From an uncultured Lachnospiraceae bacterium (GTDB lineage: Bacteria > Bacillota > Clostridia > Lachnospirales > Lachnospiraceae), in contig CADAHQ010000004.1 of assembly GCA_902787715.1 (NCBI GenBank), positions 59,363 to 123,362 of the forward strand: a DNA stretch of 64,000 nucleotides, written 5' to 3'. The position numbers were made by a program, and so were the translations under genes. Below are positions 1 to 8,277 of the stretch, one piece after another. The notes below the pieces were generated by a model that made no database searches, was not told where the DNA came from, and worked only from the letters and a program-made list of their open reading frames with translations. Numbering within the stretch: position 1 is the stretch's first letter; every line of letters begins with the position of its first letter.

Positions 1-2
1 AT

Positions 3-524
3 TACAACATCGACCACACCAAGGGATATCCCGGGTGCCTGTATATACAAAACTGCAATTCCACGTCCCTTGAGGACAAATTCGTCATCGTCTACGGCCA
101 CAACATGCGGGACGGCACGATGTTCGGAAGTCTGCAGAGCTACAATGATCCGGCATTTATCGAGGAGCATCCGTATTTCTTCGTGTACCAGGCGCGCCGC
201 GTGATGGTGTACGAGATTGTGGTGGTTTCCCATGTCGGCACCGAGCACCTGCTTTCGGACGATTACGTCAAAGTGAACGGGGCATGGCAGTTCGACAAAT
301 TCGACGGATATGAGACGGCACGCCTTCTGGAGCGCGTGCGCAAGGACGACGGCAACCGGTGCTACATCGCAACGCCGGAGCCTACCGATGAGGACCACAT
401 GATGGTGCTTTCCACCTGCGGAGAGGGGAAGCGGTTCATCGTCGTCGGCAAGCGGGTTTTGGATATTCCGACCGATCGCGGTCTGCCCATGCCCACCAAG
501 ACCGGCGGAAATGCAAGCGAATGA
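3..524 (+). CDS. srtB: Class B sortase, C-terminal part (5' end outside window)
   Basis: Membrane transpeptidase that links surface proteins to the wall or to pilin. The frame is open from the window edge, so the N-terminal membrane anchor is missing; 173 codons are visible. The catalytic triad is present in family order: His in VIVYGHNM (visible residue 33), Cys in MVLSTC (139) and Arg in KRFIVV (144). Spacing and the stretch DGTMFGSLQSYNDPAF are typical of class B rather than class A sortases. It lies 95 nt upstream of a surface protein ending in a sortase-like motif SPQTS plus membrane helix, its probable substrate. The family is seen directly; the substrate pairing is inferred from adjacency. 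Confidence 0.93.
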   Translation, partial: YNIDHTKGYPGCLYIQNCNSTSLEDKFVIVYGHNMRDGTMFGSLQSYNDPAFIEEHPYFFVYQARRVMVYEIVVVSHVGTEHLLSDDYVKVNGAWQFDKFDGYETARLLERVRKDDGNRCYIATPEPTDEDHMMVLSTCGEGKRFIVVGKRVLDIPTDRGLPMPTKTGGNASE

Positions 525-619
525 ATCCGGCACTGCCGGTTCAGATAGATGTTGCGGTATTGTTTAGAGGTATTGTTTTGGTCCGGGCTGCCCGGACGAG
601 AGAAGAGAGGGAAGGTAAA

Positions 620-2809
620 ATGCATATCGTAAAGAAAGGACGTATGGTAAGCGTATTGCTCACCATTGTTTTGGTGCTCGGCCTGTTTCAGGGAAACTGC
701 GCCGATGCTGCATCTGCGGATGACCGTTATACTTCTTATAACGCATCCAGCATTCTCAAAAGATATTCTGTCTTTGTTCAGCGGAACTATACCGCGAACA
801 ATCATATCATCGGAGCCATCGCCGTCGGCGGAACGTACAAAAACAGCAATTTCTTCGGCGATGTCATGACATTTCCTTCGTATATCAACAACTGGGAATC
901 CGGCGGCCTCGGCAACGGCGCCGTGAACAGCGGTGTGCTGAACTATCTGCGGTCCTACGGACAATCCTTCGGACGCGTGGTTTATTACGGCACGAAATCC
1001 GTGGGCGTTTCCGGTGAAAACATCATTCAAAATTCCGGCTACATCAATATGGATTCCGCTTTCTCAAGCCTTCGCTCGCAGTCGCAGGTGCTGAAGGAGC
1101 GCGGAACCGCTCTCTCCGGCAACACGCTGAACTTAAACGGCGTGGAGACGGACGTCTATGTCACAATCTCTTCGGACAAATTGAATTCGTTGAATATCCA
1201 GGTGCCGAGTTATACCTGGTTCCGTTCGCATACCCTTGTAATCTCCGTGACGGGAAGCAGCATCGATTACAACGGCTGGTCCATCAAGATCAACGGCCGG
1301 GACATCGGAAATAACTTCCGCTCGTCCTTCCCCGGCGCAACCACAGATTACAATGTGCAGTTGAACTGCACGGGAATGAATCTGTTCTGGAATTTTCCGG
1401 ACGCGACGCGCGTAAATGCCCAGGGCTTCGCGGGCCATATGATTGCTCCGAAGGCCGATGTGACCATCAACTCCGGAAACTTTGAGGGAGGCATCATCGC
1501 GCGCTCCTTCACCTCCAACAGCGAGGCGCACTTCTATCCGTGCTCCCGTTCCCTGCCGCGTAATAACAACGATTTGTCTCCGACACCGACGCCTACGAAC
1601 TCGCCTGCGCCGACCGCAACCAATTCACCGGCTCCCACCGCGACGAATTCGCCGGCTCCGACAGCGACCAATTCGCCCGCGCCCACCAATTCTCCCACGC
1701 CGACGACGGCGGTGAAGAAGAGCAACACGCCTACACCGACGGTAAAGGCAAATTCGCCCACACCTACGAAGGCAGTGAAGAAGTCCAATACACCGACGCC
1801 GACGACGGCGGTGAAGAAGAGCAACACGCCCACGCCGACGACGGCAGTGAAGAAGTCCAATACACCGACGCCGACGACGGCAGTGAAGAAGAGCAATACA
1901 CCTACGCCTACACCGACCACGGTAGTGCAGAAGACGAACACGCCTACACCTACGACCGTGGTAAAGAAGACGAATACACCTACACCCACAACGGTATTGC
2001 AGAAGACGAATACACCTACACCTACAACCGAGGTGCAGAGAACCAATACACCTACGCCTACGACGCAGGCTCCGACGCCTACGCAGGCGGAGGAAGGCCC
2101 GACGCCCACGACGAAGGTGACCACGCCTACGCCGACACCGTATCGCCGCCCCACGGCGACGCCGAAGCCGGTGCGCGAGATCGGCAGCGAGATTGACTGG
2201 AAGAGTGTGCCGGAAGGCTACGGGCACGGCGTCTTCTCCAAGCAGACCACAGCGGGAGAGGAGCTTGAGGGAGCGATTCTTACCCTCACGTGCTTCACGG
2301 AAAGCATCGATTTAAGCAAGATTACGAGAACCGAGGAGTCCGGCGGTAAGGACTACAAGGCGACCCGGAATAAGATTACCTGGACCAGCACGACAACAAG
2401 AACCGTGCTGCAGGATTTGCCGAACGGACTGTACCGGCTGCATGAGGATTGCTCGCCGGCGAACTACGATGTGGCATCTGACATTTTCTTTAGGATGAAT
2501 GGCGGCGTCATCTGCGATATCAACGGCAATCCGTTCCCGGACGGCGTTTTGGTCATGATTGACGCGAGCCTGACGGACCCCGGCCACAGCGGAGTGAGCG
2601 GCAGCGCTGTCGTTCCTCCTGTGAAAAATGCCCTCGGCAGCGAGATCCGCTCGCCCCAGACATCGGAGGGCGGAGCCGTGGAAAGCAGCGTGCTGTGGGC
2701 GATTCTTCTGGGAATCGTCGCAGTCGTAATGCTCGGAATCGGCCTGCAATTAACGGGCAAAAAGAGGGCCGAAAAAGTTAAAGTTGAAAAAGACAAAAAA
2801 AGGTGTTGA
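620..2809 (+). CDS. Sortase-anchored surface protein: choice-of-anchor A domain, Thr-Pro stalk, SpaA-like domain
   Basis: Exported wall protein of 729 aa. I start at ATG 620, not the earlier in-frame ATG at 521, because a purine-rich ribosome site (gagaggaag) precedes it and a signal peptide follows at once (residues 1-31). Residues about 45-310 resemble the choice-of-anchor A domain (ending IAPKADVTINSGNFEGGIIA). Residues about 319-515 are a Thr-Pro-rich stalk with a repeated unit of about 12 residues (TPTTAVKKSNTP). Residues about 525-640 look like a SpaA/prealbumin-type fold (GEELEGAILTLT, then GLYRLHEDCSP, whose Glu could catalyse an isopeptide bond). The C-terminus has SPQTS at residue 678, a membrane helix (about 690-713) and a Lys-rich tail. 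Adhesin or pilus-like role inferred. Confidence 0.85.
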   Translation: MHIVKKGRMVSVLLTIVLVLGLFQGNCADAASADDRYTSYNASSILKRYSVFVQRNYTANNHIIGAIAVGGTYKNSNFFGDVMTFPSYINNWESGGLGNGAVNSGVLNYLRSYGQSFGRVVYYGTKSVGVSGENIIQNSGYINMDSAFSSLRSQSQVLKERGTALSGNTLNLNGVETDVYVTISSDKLNSLNIQVPSYTWFRSHTLVISVTGSSIDYNGWSIKINGRDIGNNFRSSFPGATTDYNVQLNCTGMNLFWNFPDATRVNAQGFAGHMIAPKADVTINSGNFEGGIIARSFTSNSEAHFYPCSRSLPRNNNDLSPTPTPTNSPAPTATNSPAPTATNSPAPTATNSPAPTNSPTPTTAVKKSNTPTPTVKANSPTPTKAVKKSNTPTPTTAVKKSNTPTPTTAVKKSNTPTPTTAVKKSNTPTPTPTTVVQKTNTPTPTTVVKKTNTPTPTTVLQKTNTPTPTTEVQRTNTPTPTTQAPTPTQAEEGPTPTTKVTTPTPTPYRRPTATPKPVREIGSEIDWKSVPEGYGHGVFSKQTTAGEELEGAILTLTCFTESIDLSKITRTEESGGKDYKATRNKITWTSTTTRTVLQDLPNGLYRLHEDCSPANYDVASDIFFRMNGGVICDINGNPFPDGVLVMIDASLTDPGHSGVSGSAVVPPVKNALGSEIRSPQTSEGGAVESSVLWAILLGIVAVVMLGIGLQLTGKKRAEKVKVEKDKKRC
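1560..2160 (+). repeat. In-frame tandem repeats coding for the Thr-Pro stalk
   Basis: Degenerate tandem DNA repeats, about 36 nt per unit in the best-conserved part (1720-2060), encoding variations of TPTTAVKKSNTP, preceded by shorter TNSPAPTA units (1590-1690). Units differ by synonymous and conservative changes. Copy number is likely variable between strains by slippage or recombination; that is inference from the repeat structure. Confidence 0.85.
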
Positions 2810-2834
2810 CAAACGAAAGGTTATCGTGTAAAAT
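2806..2834 (+). promoter_or_regulatory. Promoter of tRNA-Gly
   Basis: TTGACA at 2806-2811, a 17-nt spacer and TAAAAT at 2829-2834. The -35 box overlaps the TGA stop of the surface-protein gene. Transcription would begin near 2841, about 25 nt before the mature tRNA. Confidence 0.85.
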
Positions 2835-2865
2835 CACCATTGTGCTTGCGGGGCAGGCACATTTT

Positions 2866-2937
2866 GCACGAGTGGCTCAGTGGTGGAGTATCGCCTTGCC
2901 AAGGCGAGGGTCGCGGGTTCGAATCCCGTCTCGTGCT
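2866..2937 (+). tRNA. tRNA-Gly (anticodon GCC)
   Basis: Full cloverleaf of 72 nt. Acceptor stem GCACGAG (2866-2872) pairs with CTCGTGC (2930-2936), discriminator T at 2937. Anticodon stem TCGCC/GGCGA encloses TTGCCAA, so the anticodon is GCC (Gly). T-arm GCGGG TTCGAAT CCCGT is present. CCA is not encoded. Confidence 0.97.
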
Positions 2938-2949
2938 TTTTCTTATGCA

Positions 2950-2984
2950 AAAAAACAGGTGGCCGAAGGGTCGCCTGTTTTTTC
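2950..2984. terminator. Bidirectional intrinsic terminator
   Basis: Stem ACAGGTGGCC (2955-2964) with GGTCGCCTGT (2969-2978), tetraloop gaag, flanked by A-run upstream and T-run downstream. Ends the tRNA-Gly transcript on the plus strand and can end the hemolysin III gene transcript on the minus strand. Confidence 0.85.
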
Positions 2985-3042
2985 GTGTATCCGTATTCTT
3001 TTCAAGGAGGAAAAGAGAAGCTGCGGTTTTCTGTCGGGCAGG

Positions 3043-3717
3043 TTACAGCACGTAGAAGAGAATTCCGAAGAACTGCAGCACGCAACCCGCGATGACAAAA
3101 ACGTGGAAGATGCTGTGGATGTAATGCTTCTTCGCGCCGATTAGGTAGAGCACGGCGCCGATGGTGAACGCTACACCGCCTAAGAGAATCCACAAAAAGC
3201 CCATGAAGGTCATGGCGGAGATGGTAATCTTTGCGCAGACGATGATGGCCCAGCCCATGATCAGGTAGCAGAGGAAGGAGAAGATGCGGTAGGCCTGCAG
3301 GTCGATGGCGTTGATGGCGGCAGCGGCCAATGCGCATCCCCATTCAATCCCGAAAATCGTCCACGCCAGTCCCGGGTGGTCTGAGCGGATGGCCGTCAGA
3401 AGAATCGGAGTGTAGGTTCCGGCAATCAGGAAGTAGATGTCGCAGTGATCGATGATGCGCATCACCTGCTTGCCGGTATTTTTGTGAAGTCCGTGGTACA
3501 CGGAGGAGACGGTGAACATGACAATCATCGTTCCGCCGTAGATTGAGGAGGAGACGACGCCCCAGACGTTCCCGTGGGACGCAGCCATGATGATGCACAG
3601 AACCGTGATGGCAATGGCCACGGCGCCGCCCACGATGTGGGTCACCATGTTGGCAATCTCTTCGCCTCGCGTATAATTCGGAAAGGATCGCTCCTTGAGC
3701 GGAGTTCTTTTTTTCAT
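3043..3717 (-). CDS. Hemolysin III family (PAQR-like) membrane protein
   Basis: 224-aa polytopic membrane protein with about seven helices. Family signatures are visible: SSVYHG, then IDHCDIYFLIAGTYTP, and near the C-terminus HSIFHVFV; these Ser, His and Asp residues form the presumed zinc site of the HlyIII/PAQR superfamily. Length is typical. Despite the name, most bacterial members are not shown to be haemolysins; a membrane-lipid homeostasis role is suggested for the superfamily. It has its own promoter (TTGCAT 3809-3814, TATACT 3786-3791, minus strand, 17-nt spacer), and an inverted repeat GTAGT-N7-ACTAC near 3763-3779 just downstream of the start point could be an operator. Confidence 0.92.
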   Translation of the reverse strand: MKKRTPLKERSFPNYTRGEEIANMVTHIVGGAVAIAITVLCIIMAASHGNVWGVVSSSIYGGTMIVMFTVSSVYHGLHKNTGKQVMRIIDHCDIYFLIAGTYTPILLTAIRSDHPGLAWTIFGIEWGCALAAAAINAIDLQAYRIFSFLCYLIMGWAIIVCAKITISAMTFMGFLWILLGGVAFTIGAVLYLIGAKKHYIHSIFHVFVIAGCVLQFFGILFYVL

Positions 3718-3785
3718 TCTTGAATCATCCCCTTATCATTACGAAATCAAAAACCACACAACGTAGTATTAAAAACTACATGCAT

Positions 3786-3814
3786 AGTATATCATGAAAC
3801 CGCGGAAAATGCAA
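3786..3814 (-). promoter_or_regulatory. Promoter of the hemolysin III family gene
   Basis: On the minus strand TTGCAT (3814-3809), 17-nt spacer, TATACT (3791-3786). The start point would be near 3779, about 62 nt before the ATG at 3717. Confidence 0.65.
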
Positions 3815-3862
3815 CCCTTAAGGGGAGGATTTGCCGAACCGGTATGCCTCGGCAGGAGTTTC

Positions 3863-4756
3863 TCAGGATTCCTTCAAAAAGCGGATGAACTCGGAGGCGG
3901 CGATGCCGGGGGCGCGGGAGGTGTTACAGATGAGAATAACCGCACGCTCGGGAACGGATTCCGCCAGGGGCACCTCGAAGATGCGCCCGGCGCTTAAGGC
4001 TGCTTCCGCCCAGGGGCGGGGGACAAATCCGAGGCCTAAGTTGTGTTCCACCATGGGAAGCACGTGGTCGGCGGTGGCGGCCTCGGTGTCAATCTCCAGA
4101 CGTGCGCCGTGCTCTAAGTACCATTCGTTGTAGAAGCCGTAGGTCATGGTCTCGCGGCCCAGCATGATCAGCGGATAGCTGCTTAAGTCCCGCAGGCGGA
4201 AGGGCTTCTTGGTATGGGAGAGTTCCTCGTAGTCCGAGCCGCACACGAGAAGCTCCTGAAAGGTCATGAGAGTGGTTACGGAGAGTTCCGCGTCCGGTCG
4301 GACCGGCGTGGTTACCACGGAGAAGTCAATCTGGCCCTGCTTCAGGGCGGCGACGGCCTGGGGCGTTACGTGGTTTAAGATGCGAAGGCGAATGCCGGGG
4401 TAGCGGTTGCGGAAGATTTTGAGGCGCTGCAGAAGGAAGAGGTTGAGAGCTGTCTCGCTGGTGCCGATGGTGACGGTGCCGGTGCGCAGAGCCGTAGTGT
4501 CCGTGAGTTCCTGCTCCGCGAGCTGCAACTGCTCGTGGGCGACACTCACGTGAGAGTAGAGGAGACGCCCTTCGGGAGTGAGTGTGACTCCGTGATGGGT
4601 GCGTAGAAACAGGCGGCATCCGAGCATGTCCTCCAGCTTACCGATGGTTCTTGTGACATTGGGCTGGTTCGCAAAGAGCGCATCGGCGGCTTTTGTGAAG
4701 CTTCCGTAGCGCGCAACATAGTAAAAAGTGCGGTAGTACTCGTAGTTGATTGTCAT
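3863..4756 (-). CDS. LysR-family transcriptional regulator
   Basis: 297-aa regulator. The start at 4756 is chosen because a strong ribosome site (AAAGGGGGAA) precedes it; the frame stays open upstream to 4933 but without family sequence. Residues 1-60 are the winged helix-turn-helix (FYYVARYGSFTKAADALF, then PNVTRTIGKLEDMLGCRLF), residues about 90-290 the substrate-binding effector domain. Own promoter TTGTAT/TATACT on the minus strand at 4789-4817. LysR proteins often control a divergent neighbour; here the divergent gene is the HAD hydrolase at 5125, so that gene is the first candidate target. The effector is unknown. Confidence 0.93.
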   Translation of the reverse strand: MTINYEYYRTFYYVARYGSFTKAADALFANQPNVTRTIGKLEDMLGCRLFLRTHHGVTLTPEGRLLYSHVSVAHEQLQLAEQELTDTTALRTGTVTIGTSETALNLFLLQRLKIFRNRYPGIRLRILNHVTPQAVAALKQGQIDFSVVTTPVRPDAELSVTTLMTFQELLVCGSDYEELSHTKKPFRLRDLSSYPLIMLGRETMTYGFYNEWYLEHGARLEIDTEAATADHVLPMVEHNLGLGFVPRPWAEAALSAGRIFEVPLAESVPERAVILICNTSRAPGIAASEFIRFLKES

Positions 4757-4788
4757 GCCGGATTCCCCCTTTAATCCTTGTTTGCTCC

Positions 4789-4817
4789 AGTATAACATAT
4801 ATAAAATTGATATACAA
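4789..4817 (-). promoter_or_regulatory. Promoter of the LysR gene
   Basis: Minus strand TTGTAT (4817-4812), 17-nt spacer, TATACT (4794-4789). The surrounding 4795-4845 is strongly AT-rich compared with the rest of the window, as expected for a promoter and possible LysR self-binding site. Confidence 0.6.
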
Positions 4818-5004
4818 GTATTCAAAATATACATTTTACACAGAGATGATTTCGTCGTAAAATGCAGTTGAAAAGAGAGAGAAACGCTGCTTTCACACAG
4901 CAAAGGCAAGAGTTTTGACTTAGCCGTATACATACCAGAAAAGATGCCCGCACGGCGCGGTAACGCGCCTGCGGTCCCATCTCCGAGTTATTTTACCCAT
5001 ACCG

Positions 5005-5068
5005 AAGCGCCGACACATTGTGCCGGCGCTTCGCTGTTGTTGCAAAGATCCGGGAAACATGGTACAAT
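5005..5068 (+). promoter_or_regulatory. Promoter of the HAD gene with an upstream palindrome
   Basis: TTGCAA (5040-5045), 17-nt spacer, extended -10 TGGTACAAT (5060-5068). Directly upstream is an inverted repeat with 12-nt arms AAGCGCCGACAC (5005-5016) and GTGCCGGCGCTT (5020-5031), one mismatch, which may be an operator. The rest of the 368-nt gap 4757-5124 holds the LysR promoter and a small GGCGCG/CGCGCC hairpin at 4954-4969, with no further gene seen. Confidence 0.6.
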
Positions 5069-5124
5069 CGAATTCGGCTGTGCGGACACGGGATGTCCCG
5101 CAGGCAACAGGGAGGAAGAGAGAA

Positions 5125-5595
5125 ATGATACGTTTGGCCTTTTTTGACATGGACGGCACGCTCTGCGCGCCGCGCTTCTACGTAAACGGTGTTATGGTTC
5201 CGGGAATGTCCGACGATGACTGGCTTTCCTATTGTAAGAAAAACGGAGCCGACACCTACCGCTTCTGCAAGGTGGTGACGCCCGTGGCGGATTACGCGTC
5301 CGAGCTTCGGGCACACGGCGCGGAGCTTTACGTGCTCACCGCGGTACAGACCGAGGAGGAGACGGCAGCGAAGCGGAAATATACGCAGCAGCATTTTCCG
5401 GGGGTGTTCAAGGACGTTCTGACCGTTTCCGGGGATGCGGAGAAACTGGAGATAATCAAGCGCATGTCGGAGGAGCGGAAGCTGCACCCCGATGAGTGCG
5501 AGCTGGTGGAGGACACCTACGGCCTGGTGCTTTCGGCGACGGTTGCGGGGATTCACGCCACCCACGTCTCGCACCTGATTTGTAAACGGGATTGA
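5125..5595 (+). CDS. HAD-superfamily hydrolase
   Basis: 156-aa phosphatase-like protein. The start at 5125 follows a ribosome site GGGAGGAAG; it opens with the HAD motif I FFDMDGTL (nucleophile and acid-base Asp at residues 7 and 9). Motif II-like LYVLTAVQ sits near residue 75, a Lys at EKLEIIK near 110, and motif IV-like ELVEDTYG near 130. The cap region is very small, so this is a minimal HAD protein; the substrate cannot be read from sequence. Divergent from the LysR gene. Confidence 0.85.
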   Translation: MIRLAFFDMDGTLCAPRFYVNGVMVPGMSDDDWLSYCKKNGADTYRFCKVVTPVADYASELRAHGAELYVLTAVQTEEETAAKRKYTQQHFPGVFKDVLTVSGDAEKLEIIKRMSEERKLHPDECELVEDTYGLVLSATVAGIHATHVSHLICKRD

Positions 5596-5710
5596 CACTG
5601 CATGGGCATCGCCTTCGGACTACAATTGTCTTTTTGTATTTTTGTATAATTTGGTCGTCTGAATTGTGAAGAATTTCGTAAGATTGTCAATAGTATCCAA
5701 AACCGCACTG

Positions 5711-5719
5711 TGGTACAAT
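5711..5719 (+). promoter_or_regulatory. Probable extended -10 promoter of the malate/lactate dehydrogenase gene
   Basis: TGGTACAAT, an extended -10 element (TG-N-TACAAT) identical to the one in front of the HAD gene at 5060-5068. No convincing -35 box lies at the right distance; a TTGTCA at 5684 is 24 nt away. The 219-nt gap before the gene otherwise shows nothing recognisable. Confidence 0.45.
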
Positions 5720-5814
5720 CATTATCGGCGTGGTACCGTGAGTACCGCGACATCATCTTTCGGGTAAAATAACAAAGGCAAGAAAACAGCGCGAAAGCGC
5801 AGAAAGAGGTATGT

Positions 5815-6759
5815 ATGAAGGTTACTATCATTGGCGCGGGAAGCGTCGGATCGACGATTGCATTCACTCTCGCAACCAACGGTACCGCATCGGACATCGT
5901 TCTGATTGATGTGAACGAGGAGAAGGCTAAGGGCGAGGCCATGGATATTCTTCAGGGCGCTCCGTTCTTCGGTTCCATGAGCATTATCGCAGGTGATTAC
6001 AGCGACGCCGTGGGCTCCGATATCGTCATCATTACTTCCGGCATTCCGAGAAAGCCCGGTCAGTCGAGACTTGAGCTTGCGCAGACCAATGTCAACATTA
6101 TGAGGGACATCGCGTCCAAGATTACGGTGTATGCTCCAAAGGCAATCTACATCATCGTCAGCAACCCGGTCGATGTTATGACCTATGCATTCCACAAGTT
6201 CTCCGGCATTCCGGAGAATCAGATTATCGGTTCCGGTACGATTCTCGACACCTCGAGACTTCGTTCCCGCCTGTCCGAGCTCTATGATATCAGCCAGAGC
6301 AACGTACATGCGTACGTGTTCGGTGAGCATGGCGACTCCTCGTTCATCACCTGGTCTCTTGCCAATATTTCGAACGTTCCGCTTGCACAGTATAAGGAAC
6401 GTGTTCACAACTCCATCAAGGAATTCCCCGAGCTTAACAAGCAGGAGGTTGAGGAGTATGTAAAGAAGTCCGGCGGTATCGTTATCAGCCGCAAGGGCGC
6501 AACCTACTATGCAATTGCAGTTTCCGTAGCGTTCATTGTAAAGACGATTGCCACGGGAATGGATACGACCATGACGGTTTCCACGATGATGCACGGCGAG
6601 TACGGCATCAGCGATGTCTGCCTCAGCACGCTTGCCATCGTAGGTAAGAGCGGTATCATCGGCAATGTTGAGACACCTCTTACAGATGAGGAAATCGCGC
6701 TGCTTCGCAAGAGCGCTGACAACCTCAAAGAGGTTATCCACAGCATCAATATCGACTGA
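5815..6759 (+). CDS. LDH/MDH-family 2-hydroxyacid dehydrogenase, probably malate dehydrogenase
   Basis: 314-aa NAD-dependent enzyme. Residues 5-12 carry the nucleotide-binding GAGSVGS loop. Catalytic residues follow the LDH/MDH family: Arg85 (classical 109), Asp145 (168), Arg148 (171, in GTILDTSRLR) and His172 (195, in GEHGDS). Overall sequence is LDH-like, but the specificity position (classical 102) is Arg79 in GIPRKPGQSR. Gln there gives lactate dehydrogenase and Arg gives malate dehydrogenase; the Q102R change is known to convert Bacillus LDH to an MDH. Fumarase and malic enzyme follow directly, supporting oxaloacetate/malate as substrates. Sequence-similarity annotation alone would probably call it L-lactate dehydrogenase. 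Confidence 0.85.
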   Translation: MKVTIIGAGSVGSTIAFTLATNGTASDIVLIDVNEEKAKGEAMDILQGAPFFGSMSIIAGDYSDAVGSDIVIITSGIPRKPGQSRLELAQTNVNIMRDIASKITVYAPKAIYIIVSNPVDVMTYAFHKFSGIPENQIIGSGTILDTSRLRSRLSELYDISQSNVHAYVFGEHGDSSFITWSLANISNVPLAQYKERVHNSIKEFPELNKQEVEEYVKKSGGIVISRKGATYYAIAVSVAFIVKTIATGMDTTMTVSTMMHGEYGISDVCLSTLAIVGKSGIIGNVETPLTDEEIALLRKSADNLKEVIHSINID

Positions 6760-6846
6760 GTAAACGGTTCGGGGCAGCATTCTTCCCAAGGGGGAATGCT
6801 GCCTTGTCACGCTTTTTACAAGTATTTTTCAGGGGAGGAGAAGGCT

Positions 6847-8223
6847 ATGGAGTATCGCATTGAGCATGATTCCATGGGCGACGTCAAGGTGCCTGCAGAC
6901 CGCTACTGGGGCGCACAGACCGAGCGGAGCCGGGGGAATTTTCCAATCGGTGTCGGTCTTGAGACGATGCCCCGCGAGATTGTCGAAGCCTTCGGTATCC
7001 TGAAGAAGGCCGCGGCGCTTGCCAACCGCGAACTGGTTCCGGCCCGCATGACGCAGGAGAAGCTTGAAGCTCTCACAAAAGCCTGCGACGAGGTCGTGAG
7101 TGGCGCGCTGGCGGAGCATTTTCCGCTGGTCGTATGGCAGACCGGAAGCGGCACACAGTCCAACATGAACGCCAACGAAGTGATCGCGAACCGCGGCAAC
7201 GAGATTGCGGGCGCGAAGCTTCTTCATCCCAATGACGATGTCAATATGTCCCAGTCCTCGAACGACACGTTCCCCACGGCGATGCATATCGCTGCGGTGC
7301 TCGGTATCGAGCGGAAGCTCCTGCCGGCCCTCGAGGCGCTGATCGACGCCTTCCGTATGCTTGCAAAGGAGCACGAAGGAATCGTCAAATGCGGCCGCAC
7401 CCACCTTCAGGATGCCACGCCGATCCGCTTTTCCCAGGAGATTTCCGGCTGGAGCGAGAGCCTTGCCACGGACGCTGAGATGATCCGCGCGACTCTGCCC
7501 ATGCTTCGGAGACTGGCTCTCGGCGGAACCGCAGTGGGAACGGGGCTGAATGCTCCGGAAGGCTTTGATGCGCTGGTGGCGGAGAAGATTACGAAGATTA
7601 CGGGCAGCGAATTTGTCACGGCACCGAACAAATTCCACGCGCTTTCGTCGAAGGACGAGATTGCATTTGCCCACGGTGCGTTAAAGGCCCTGGCGGCGGA
7701 TCTGATGAAGATTGCAAACGACGTCCGGTGGCTTGCCAGCGGTCCGAGAAACGGACTCGCGGAGATTACGATTCCCTCCAACGAACCGGGCTCGTCCATC
7801 ATGCCCGGCAAGGTCAATCCGACCCAGTGCGAGGCTGTCACCATGGTGGCGGTACAGGTCATCGGAAACGATACGGCGGTCGGCATGGCGGCAAGCCAGG
7901 GGAATTTTGAGCTAAACGTCTTCATGCCGGTTTTGGCATACAACTTCCTGCAGTCCGTGCGACTTCTTGCGGAGGCCATGAATTCCTTCCGGGAGCGCTG
8001 CGTCACGGGCATCCGCGCAGACGAAGCGAAGATGCGGCAGAATTTAACACAGTCCCTGATGCTGGTTACAGCATTGAATCCATACATCGGCTACGAAAAG
8101 GCAGCGGAGACCGCCAAGAAGGCGTTCCGCGAGAACATCTCCCTAAAGGAGGCCTGCGTTGCTCTCGGGTATCTTACGCCGGAGCGGTTCGATGAGGTCT
8201 TCCAGCCGGAAGAGATGTGCTGA
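6847..8223 (+). CDS. fumC: Class II fumarate hydratase
   Basis: 458-aa oxygen-stable fumarase interconverting malate and fumarate. The start at 6847 is preceded by AGGGGAGGAG; the open frame extends back to 6796 without family sequence. Signatures: TGSGTQSNMNANEVIANR (about residue 99), HPNDDVNMSQSSNDTFPTAM, CGRTHLQDATP with the catalytic His, and the superfamily signature GSSIMPGKVNPTQ near residue 318. Length matches FumC. Second gene of the malate cluster, 87 nt after the dehydrogenase; a hairpin lies in the gap (6773-6803) without a clear T-run, so read-through is plausible. Confidence 0.97.
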   Translation: MEYRIEHDSMGDVKVPADRYWGAQTERSRGNFPIGVGLETMPREIVEAFGILKKAAALANRELVPARMTQEKLEALTKACDEVVSGALAEHFPLVVWQTGSGTQSNMNANEVIANRGNEIAGAKLLHPNDDVNMSQSSNDTFPTAMHIAAVLGIERKLLPALEALIDAFRMLAKEHEGIVKCGRTHLQDATPIRFSQEISGWSESLATDAEMIRATLPMLRRLALGGTAVGTGLNAPEGFDALVAEKITKITGSEFVTAPNKFHALSSKDEIAFAHGALKALAADLMKIANDVRWLASGPRNGLAEITIPSNEPGSSIMPGKVNPTQCEAVTMVAVQVIGNDTAVGMAASQGNFELNVFMPVLAYNFLQSVRLLAEAMNSFRERCVTGIRADEAKMRQNLTQSLMLVTALNPYIGYEKAAETAKKAFRENISLKEACVALGYLTPERFDEVFQPEEMC

Positions 8224-8277
8224 GTGTGGAAAAAATAAAAGCGCAAGCGCTTGTACAAGGAAAGGAATGGCAAGGAT

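Noticed and set aside
1534-2154. Minus-strand VGVGV-rich repeat protein
   Set aside because: Reverse reading of the Thr-Pro repeat DNA; no ribosome site.
5815-6759. Plain L-lactate dehydrogenase
   Set aside because: Specificity residue is Arg rather than Gln and neighbours are fumarase and malic enzyme.
6773-6803. Hairpin between the dehydrogenase and fumC as a terminator
   Set aside because: The stem is good (GGCAGCATTC/GAATGCTGCC) but only TTGTCAC follows, so termination is uncertain; treated as a possible processing or attenuation site within the cluster.
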